Part shown: positions 35,160 to 40,101 of the stretch, piece by piece
Position numbering within the stretch: the stretch's first letter is position 1
Layout: each line of letters opens with the position of its first letter
Source: Dechloromonas sp. UBA6271
Lineage (GTDB): Bacteria; Pseudomonadota; Gammaproteobacteria; Burkholderiales; Rhodocyclaceae
Direction: 5' to 3'
Assembly (NCBI GenBank): GCA_002440665.1
Contig: DJUX01000001.1
Location: forward strand, 1-40,101
Length of the DNA stretch: 40,101 bases
Program-made: the position numbers and the translations under genes
The notes under the pieces: model-generated
Databases searched by the model: none
What the model was told of the DNA's origin: nothing
What the model saw: only the letters and a program-made list of their open reading frames with translations

Positions 35160-36820
35160 TACGCCCCCTCTTTCAGTGCGCGGCGAAGAATCTTGCCGAC
35201 GTTGGTGCGCGGTAGATCGGCGCGGAATTCGACATGCTTTGGTACCTTGTAGCCGGTCAGCTGCTTGCGGCAATGAGCGATCAATTCTTCCGCCGTCAGG
35301 TTCGGATCCTTGCGCACGACGAAGATCTTGACCGCTTCGCCGGAGTTGTCGTCATGGACGCCGATCGCCGCCACGTCGCTGACGCCCTCGTGCATGGCGA
35401 CGGCCTCCTCGACCTCGTTCGGATAGACGTTGAAGCCGGAGACCAGAATCATGTCCTTCTTGCGGTCGACCAGGAAAACATAGCCCAAATGGTCGATGTA
35501 GCCCATATCGCCGGTTTTCAGGAAGCCATCGCCGTACATCACGTTGGCGGTTTCCTCGGGGCGCTGCCAGTAGCCTTTCATGACCTGCGGCCCGCGGATG
35601 CAGATTTCGCCGACCTGGCCGAGCGGTACTTCCTTGCCGGAATCGTCGCGAATCGCTACCTCGGTCGACGAGATCGGCAGGCCGATGGAACCGTTGAACT
35701 CGGTCATGTGCAGCGGGTTGATGGTCGCCGCCGGCGAGGTTTCGGTCAGTCCGTAAGCCTGCAGCAGCGGCGTCCCGGTTACCTTGCGCCAACGGTCGGC
35801 CACCGGCCCCTGGACGGCCATGCCGCCACCCAGCGTGACCTTCATGGTCGAGAAGTCCAGCGCGGCGAATTCGGGATTGTTGAGCAGTGCGTTGAACAGC
35901 GTATTGACGCCGGTGACCACGGTGATCGGATATTTCGCCCACTCCTTGACGAAGCCGGGAATGTCGCGCGGATTGGCGATCAGCAGGTTGCGCGCGCCGA
36001 TCATCAGGAAGGTCAGGCAGTTCGCGGTCAGCGCGAAGATGTGATAGAGCGGCAAGGCGGTGATGATGAACTCCTCGCCTTCGTTGACGACCGGCTTGAT
36101 CCAGCTATAGGCCTGCATCACGTTGGAGCTGATGTTGGCGTGGGTCAGCATCGCCCCCTTGGAAACCCCGGTCGTACCACCGGTGTATTGCAGGAAGGCC
36201 AGATCGTCGTGCCCGAGCGTAACCGGGTCCAGACCATGCCGGCGGCCGGCGGCCAGCGCCGAGGTGAAGTTGATCGAACCCGGCAGCGACCAGGCGGGAA
36301 CCAGTTTCTTTACATGGCGGACGACCAGGTTGACCAGCGTTCCCTTGAGCATGCCGAGCATCTCGCCCATCGGTGTGACCACGACATGTTTGACAACGGT
36401 CTTGGCGATGACCTGCTGCAACGTATTGGCAAAGTTTTCGACGATGACGATGGCCGTGGCGCCGGAATCCTTGAGCTGGTGCTCCAGTTCGCGCGGCGTG
36501 TAGAGCGGGTTGCAATTGACCACCACGCAGCCGGCACGCAAGGTGCCGAACAAGGCCACCGGGTATTGCAGCAGATTGGGCATCATCAGCGCGACGCGGT
36601 CGCCCTTCTTCAGTCCGAGCGACTGCAGCCAGCCGGCGAAATCGCGCGTCAGGCTATCCAGTTCGCCATAGGTCATTTCCCGGCCCATGCTGACGTAGGC
36701 CATCTTGTCGGCATACTTGCGGCAGGCATCCTCGAACAGCGCCACCAGCGACGGCACATGGTCGATGCTGATTTCAGCCGGCACGCCCGTCGGGTAGGTC
36801 TTGATCCAGATCTTGTCCAT
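35159..36820 (-). CDS. fadD: long-chain fatty-acid-CoA ligase
   Basis: This 553-residue adenylate-forming enzyme starts MDKIWIKTYPTGVPAEISID with GGAGGAGA upstream. Motifs include the phosphate-binding LQYTGGTTGVSKGAMLTHAN, QAYGLTETSPAATINP, the aspartate region FLKTGDMGYIDHLGYVF, DRKKDMILVSGFNVYPNEVE and the C-terminal catalytic lysine in LPRTNVGKILRRAL. It activates long-chain acids to acyl-CoA at the membrane. It is gene five of the operon, 23 bases after the chalcone-isomerase-like gene. Confidence 0.95.
   Translation of the reverse strand: MDKIWIKTYPTGVPAEISIDHVPSLVALFEDACRKYADKMAYVSMGREMTYGELDSLTRDFAGWLQSLGLKKGDRVALMMPNLLQYPVALFGTLRAGCVVVNCNPLYTPRELEHQLKDSGATAIVIVENFANTLQQVIAKTVVKHVVVTPMGEMLGMLKGTLVNLVVRHVKKLVPAWSLPGSINFTSALAAGRRHGLDPVTLGHDDLAFLQYTGGTTGVSKGAMLTHANISSNVMQAYSWIKPVVNEGEEFIITALPLYHIFALTANCLTFLMIGARNLLIANPRDIPGFVKEWAKYPITVVTGVNTLFNALLNNPEFAALDFSTMKVTLGGGMAVQGPVADRWRKVTGTPLLQAYGLTETSPAATINPLHMTEFNGSIGLPISSTEVAIRDDSGKEVPLGQVGEICIRGPQVMKGYWQRPEETANVMYGDGFLKTGDMGYIDHLGYVFLVDRKKDMILVSGFNVYPNEVEEAVAMHEGVSDVAAIGVHDDNSGEAVKIFVVRKDPNLTAEELIAHCRKQLTGYKVPKHVEFRADLPRTNVGKILRRALKEGA
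35460..35470 (+). repeat. dispersed motif copy (inside fadD)
   Basis: TTGCGGTCGACCAGGAAAACATAGC; the only exact copy not preceded by G. It encodes VDRK on the minus strand. Confidence 0.35.
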
Positions 36821-36843
36821 TTTTTCTCTCCTCCGTGAATTGT

Positions 36844-37416
36844 TCAGCCGCCGAGCAGCGCCTTCTTGAGCGAGGCGTCCACCGGGTTGTCGCCCAGCCA
36901 GACCTTGAGCAATGCCCGGGCAAACGGCGCGCTCGCCACCTTGCCACGGGCCTCGCCGTTAAAACTTACAGCGACCCCGTCGGCCGTGAAGTCGATGGCC
37001 ACCGTGTCGCCGGTCTTGGCGTTGCCGACCTTCTTCATGATCTCGGCGAACTGGTCGATCGGAGCCTTCAGCGCGGCCAGTTCGGCCTCGCTGTGGTTGT
37101 CCTTGAGGCCGTCGCGCAAGGCACCGTAAAGTGTGTCGGAATCGATGTCGCGCAACATGCGCATGCTCATGCGGCGCGGCGTCGCGGCATCGAGCAGGCC
37201 GGCCGGCGTGTTCGATTTCTGGGTGACGTAGAGCGCCCCGACATAGACCTTGACGAAAACCTTGGTCCGCAGACCGGCGCCATTGAGCACCAGTTCGCCG
37301 GCACCAACCTTGATCTGCTCGTCCAGCTTGACCCCGGCCACCTCGGCCGCCTGCAGGCCGGGAACCGCCAGCAACGCCGCGACCAGCGTCGCCATCCGTA
37401 CGGAATGCGAAATCAT
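36844..37416 (-). CDS. exported chalcone-isomerase-like protein
   Basis: This 190-residue protein starts MISHSVRMATLVAALLAVPG, a signal peptide cut near QA-AE (residue 23). The mature part begins EVAGVKLDEQIKVGAGELVL and continues NGAGLRTKVFVKVYVGALYV, the N-terminal pattern of bacterial chalcone-isomerase-like (CHI-fold) proteins. The remaining PRRMSMRMLRDIDSDTLYGA segment also fits. The fold is related to plant fatty-acid-binding proteins, so a periplasmic fatty-acid or lipid-binding role inside a fad operon is an inference. The ATG overlaps the DUF4442 stop by four bases. Confidence 0.85.
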   Translation of the reverse strand: MISHSVRMATLVAALLAVPGLQAAEVAGVKLDEQIKVGAGELVLNGAGLRTKVFVKVYVGALYVTQKSNTPAGLLDAATPRRMSMRMLRDIDSDTLYGALRDGLKDNHSEAELAALKAPIDQFAEIMKKVGNAKTGDTVAIDFTADGVAVSFNGEARGKVASAPFARALLKVWLGDNPVDASLKKALLGG

Positions 37417-37931
37417 CTTGTTTTATCTCCTTCGATGGATTTTTGCCGGTAGTGCTTCTTGTCGGCGATATAAACCGTACGTTCGACCACGGTATGTACC
37501 GTGCCCTGGCTGTCCCTCAACTCGACCAGGTAGGTGCGGTCGAGCTCGGGCGACTCGTCGAGCGCGGCACGGATCGCCGCGATCTCGTCTGCCGCCAGTG
37601 AAAAATCGGCGAACAGGGTCGTGTAGCCCGGCTTCTTGTAGCGGATGCTGGCCGCCTTGTCCCAGACAATCACGTCCTCGCCGAGCGCGGCCATCAGCAT
37701 CATCGGATGCACGCCATCGGTCACTGCGAACAGCGAACCACCATAGATCGAACCGACCACGTTGCGCGTCCGCCAGCTGAGCGGCAGGCGAATGCGGATA
37801 TGCGACAGATCATGCGCGACATGCTCGACGCGCCCGCCCGTGCCGCGAAAGGCGGGATGGAGGTTGAACCCCATCCGCACCATGCGCGCCCGCCAGGCGG
37901 AGGGCACTTTCGCCAGCCAGGCGGGTTTCAT
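37413..37931 (-). CDS. DUF4442 hotdog-fold (thioesterase-like) protein
   Basis: This 172-residue protein starts MKPAWLAKVPSAWRARMVRM three bases after the thiolase stop. The hotdog-fold pattern is seen in RLPLSWRTRNVVGSIYGGSL, FAVTDGVHPMMLMAALG and SIRYKKPGYTTLFADFSL, matching DUF4442, a relative of PaaI thioesterases. It probably hydrolyses or binds acyl-CoA, removing dead-end thioesters in beta-oxidation; substrate unknown. No catalytic residue can be assigned with certainty. It is translationally coupled with the CHI-like gene downstream. Confidence 0.85.
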   Translation of the reverse strand: MKPAWLAKVPSAWRARMVRMGFNLHPAFRGTGGRVEHVAHDLSHIRIRLPLSWRTRNVVGSIYGGSLFAVTDGVHPMMLMAALGEDVIVWDKAASIRYKKPGYTTLFADFSLAADEIAAIRAALDESPELDRTYLVELRDSQGTVHTVVERTVYIADKKHYRQKSIEGDKTR

Positions 37932-37934
37932 TGC

Positions 37935-39134
37935 TTACAGTGCCTCGATGATTCCGGCGGCGCCCATGCCGGTGCCGATACACATGGTCACCATGCCGTA
38001 CTTGCCGCCGGTACGCTTGAGACCATGCACGACGGTGGCGATGCGGATCGCCCCGGTGGCGCCAAGCGGGTGGCCGAGCGCGATGGCGCCGCCGAGCGGA
38101 TTCACCTTGGCCGGATTGATGCCCAGTTCCTTCATCACGGCAATCGACTGCGCGGCGAACGCTTCATTGAGTTCGATCCAGTCCAGTTGATCCTGCGTGA
38201 TGCCGACTTGCGCCAGCACCTTGGGAATCGCCGCGATCGGCCCGATGCCCATGATCTCCGGCGCCACGCCGCCCACCGCGTAACCGGCGAAGCGGGCCAG
38301 CGGGGTCAGGTTGTATTCTTTAAGCACCCTTTCGGAAACCAGCATCACCGCGGCGGCACCGTCGGACATCTGCGACGAGTTGCCGGCGGTGACCGTGCCC
38401 CGCGCGTGGAAGACCGGCTTCAGCTTGCCGAGTCTTTCCAGCGAGGCATCGGCACGCGGGCCTTCATCGACTTCGGCGATGCGCTCGCGCAGCTTGATCT
38501 GTCCGGTCTTGAGGTCGGGCAGGCTTTCGCGGATCGCGTAGGGCGTCGTCTCGGCGTTGAAGTAGCCGGCGGCGATGGCGGCGCAGGCCTTCTGGTTGGA
38601 GGCCAAGGCGAAGGCATCCTGCTCGTCGCGGCTGATCTTCCACTGACTGGCGACCTTTTCGGCGGTGAGTCCCATGCCGTAGGCGATGGCGAGGTTTTCC
38701 TCCTTGGCGAAGATGGCCGGGTTCATCGACATCTTGTTGCCCATGATCTGCGGCATCACGCTCATCGACTCGGTGCCGGCGGCGATCATCACGTCGGCCA
38801 GGCCGAGGCGGATCTGGGCGGCGGCATCGGCCACCGCCTGCACCCCGGAGGAGCAGAAACGGTTGATGGTGATGCCGGGGACGGTGATCGGCAGGCCGGC
38901 CAGCAGCAGGCCGATGCGGGCGACGTTCATGCCCTGCTCGGCTTCCGGCATGGCGCAGCCGACAATGACGTCGCCGATGCGTGCCGGGTCGATGCCCGGA
39001 ACCTGCGCGATGACGGACTTCAGGACGGCGGCCAGCATGTCGTCCGGGCGCACGTGGCGGAACATGCCGTTGCGCTTGGCGACCGGCAGGCGGGTGGCAG
39101 CAACGATGTAGGCTTCTTGAATCTGTTTGCTCAT
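37935..39134 (-). CDS. fadA: acetyl-CoA C-acyltransferase (3-ketoacyl-CoA thiolase)
   Basis: This 399-residue thiolase starts MSKQIQEAYIVAATRLPVAK with GAGGAA upstream. Catalytic features: nucleophile Cys94 in ITINRFCSSGVQAVADAA, the NEAFAAQ motif, the histidine in GGAIALGHPLGATGA and the second cysteine in MVTMCIGTGMGAAGI. It cleaves 3-ketoacyl-CoA to acetyl-CoA and a shortened acyl-CoA. It lies 19 bases downstream of the FadN-like gene. The symbol follows function and context; fadI or a biosynthetic thiolase is less likely in this operon. Confidence 0.94.
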   Translation of the reverse strand: MSKQIQEAYIVAATRLPVAKRNGMFRHVRPDDMLAAVLKSVIAQVPGIDPARIGDVIVGCAMPEAEQGMNVARIGLLLAGLPITVPGITINRFCSSGVQAVADAAAQIRLGLADVMIAAGTESMSVMPQIMGNKMSMNPAIFAKEENLAIAYGMGLTAEKVASQWKISRDEQDAFALASNQKACAAIAAGYFNAETTPYAIRESLPDLKTGQIKLRERIAEVDEGPRADASLERLGKLKPVFHARGTVTAGNSSQMSDGAAAVMLVSERVLKEYNLTPLARFAGYAVGGVAPEIMGIGPIAAIPKVLAQVGITQDQLDWIELNEAFAAQSIAVMKELGINPAKVNPLGGAIALGHPLGATGAIRIATVVHGLKRTGGKYGMVTMCIGTGMGAAGIIEAL

Positions 39135-39153
39135 AATTTTTTCCTCGACCCGG

Positions 39154-40101
39154 TTAGTTGCGCAGCGGCTTGCCGGTTTCCAGCATGTGCTTGATGCGCG
39201 CCTGGGTTTCCGGGGTTTTCAGCAATTCGACGAACAGTTGGCGCTCGACCGTAATCAGCCATTCCTCATCGACCAGGCTGCCGGTTTCGACTTCACCGCC
39301 GCACAGCGCAACGGCAGCGCAACGGGCGACCTTGTAGTCGTGGGCGGAGATCATGCCGCCCTCCTTCATATTGACCAGCATCATCTCGAAGGTGGCGATG
39401 CCGTTCTTGCCGGCGACCGGAATTGCGCGGGCCAGTGGCGGCGGCGCGTAACCGGCCTCGGCCATGGCGCGGGCTTCGCGGATGGCCACGTAGAGCAGCT
39501 CGTGGGCGTTGAAGAGGATGGTGTCGGACGGCCTGGCGAAGCCGAAGTCGATAACTTCCTGAGCGCTCTTGGCGACCTTGGCCATGGCGATGGTCATGAA
39601 GGCCGGTTGCAGGAAGTTGAACACCTCGCCCGGCGTCGCCGATTGAGCGGCCCAATCGGCAGCACGTACGGCAAACTCCTTGCAACCACCGCCAGCCGGA
39701 ATCAGGCCGACACCGGCTTCGACCAGCCCGACATAGCTTTCCAGCGCCATGACGCGCTTGCCGGCGTGCATGACGAATTCGCAGCCACCACCGAGGGCCA
39801 GGCCCTGGACGGCGGCGACAGTCGGCACCTGCGCGTACTTCAGGGTTTGCGAGGCGCGCTGGAATTTCTCGACGGTGGCTTCGAGAATGTCGAACTGGCC
39901 AGCGGCGATTGCTTCGGATACCTGTTGCAGGTTGGCGCCGACGGCGAACGGGGCTTCGTGCCAGAGCACGACGCCATCCAGCGTCTGCTCGGCCTGGCGC
40001 ACGGCGGCGATGACGCCGTCGAGTACTTCGTTGCCGATGGTGTGCATCTTCGACTTGATGGAAATGATGCCAATTTTGTCGTCGACCGCAGCCAGTTTCC
40101 A
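39154..40101 (-). CDS. 3-hydroxyacyl-CoA dehydrogenase/enoyl-CoA hydratase, C-terminal part (runs off the window)
   Basis: The frame is open from the window edge to a stop at 39154, giving 315 residues. It ends in LLKTPETQARIKHMLETGKP. The region after WKLAAVDDKIGIISIKSK is a crotonase-fold domain: VLWHEAPFAVGANLQQV (oxyanion-hole region), AVQGLALGGGCEFVMHAGK and VGLVEAGVGLIPAGGG with the usual glutamate. A C-terminal position of this domain and a fad context suggest the FadN arrangement (dehydrogenase first, hydratase last, about 800 residues), as in B. subtilis FadN. The dehydrogenase half would lie beyond 40101. It is probably the first gene, or near it, of the seven-gene operon. Confidence 0.88.
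   Translation of the reverse strand, partial: WKLAAVDDKIGIISIKSKMHTIGNEVLDGVIAAVRQAEQTLDGVVLWHEAPFAVGANLQQVSEAIAAGQFDILEATVEKFQRASQTLKYAQVPTVAAVQGLALGGGCEFVMHAGKRVMALESYVGLVEAGVGLIPAGGGCKEFAVRAADWAAQSATPGEVFNFLQPAFMTIAMAKVAKSAQEVIDFGFARPSDTILFNAHELLYVAIREARAMAEAGYAPPPLARAIPVAGKNGIATFEMMLVNMKEGGMISAHDYKVARCAAVALCGGEVETGSLVDEEWLITVERQLFVELLKTPETQARIKHMLETGKPLRN
40081..40092 (-). repeat. dispersed motif copy (inside the FadN-like gene)
   Basis: Minus-strand GCTGCGGTCGAC followed by GACAAAATTGGC; encodes AAVD. Confidence 0.4.

Overview
The window looks like chromosomal DNA of a GC-rich betaproteobacterium, most likely a facultatively anaerobic member of the Rhodocyclales (Dechloromonas/Azonexus-like). 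This placement is an inference from gene content: NosF/NosL/NosY-type N2O-reductase accessory genes, a NifJ-type pyruvate:ferredoxin oxidoreductase, a Dcu C4-dicarboxylate carrier, a tungstate-binding protein, PaaX and a beta-oxidation operon, all with high GC. No rRNA, tRNA, CRISPR array or prophage was seen.

Layout. 1-139 is the truncated start of an IS1595-like transposase. 195-4185 is a probable light/oxidative-stress locus: a small membrane protein, a DUF3429 protein and an SDR on the minus strand, diverging from a Blc lipocalin and an FeS-BCP (PhrB-like) photolyase; two related 17-bp palindromes sit in the divergent promoter region. 4196-5829 holds two small unknowns and paaX. 6043-10666 is nifJ overlapping a dihydroorotate-dehydrogenase-like gene. 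10869-12022 has a DUF1439 protein and two unrecognised, lower-GC ORFs. 12010-16510 is an RND efflux operon (adaptor, pump, cupin). 16584-19466 is prfB, with its programmed +1 frameshift, divergent from gpmI. 19616-23474 is a methyltransferase followed by a compact nosF-nosL-nosY-tlpA-like operon with a good candidate FNR-class promoter but no nosZ or nosD nearby. 23573-27216 carries an OmpA-like lipoprotein, a rhodanese, a truncated TSUP (TauE/SafE) permease and a SulP anion transporter. 27342-29355 is tupA divergent from a ModE-like/PBP-like regulator, without tupB or tupC. 29356-32292 has a Dcu carrier, an HTH protein and an FrnE-like DsbA-family protein. 32393-40101 is one long minus-strand fatty-acid operon (FadN-like, thiolase, DUF4442, chalcone-isomerase-like, FadD, nitronate-monooxygenase-like, acyl-CoA dehydrogenase) ending in a clear terminator.

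The most unusual signal is not a gene. The element GYTGCGGTCRAC occurs at least 12 times in 40 kb by hand count, on both strands, in intergenic DNA and inside genes. It is often followed within about 25 bases by an A- or T-rich tract next to GG, and in genes it often coincides with codons that look uncommon here. This density is like that of DNA uptake sequences or chromosome-organising motifs, and I know of no description of it.
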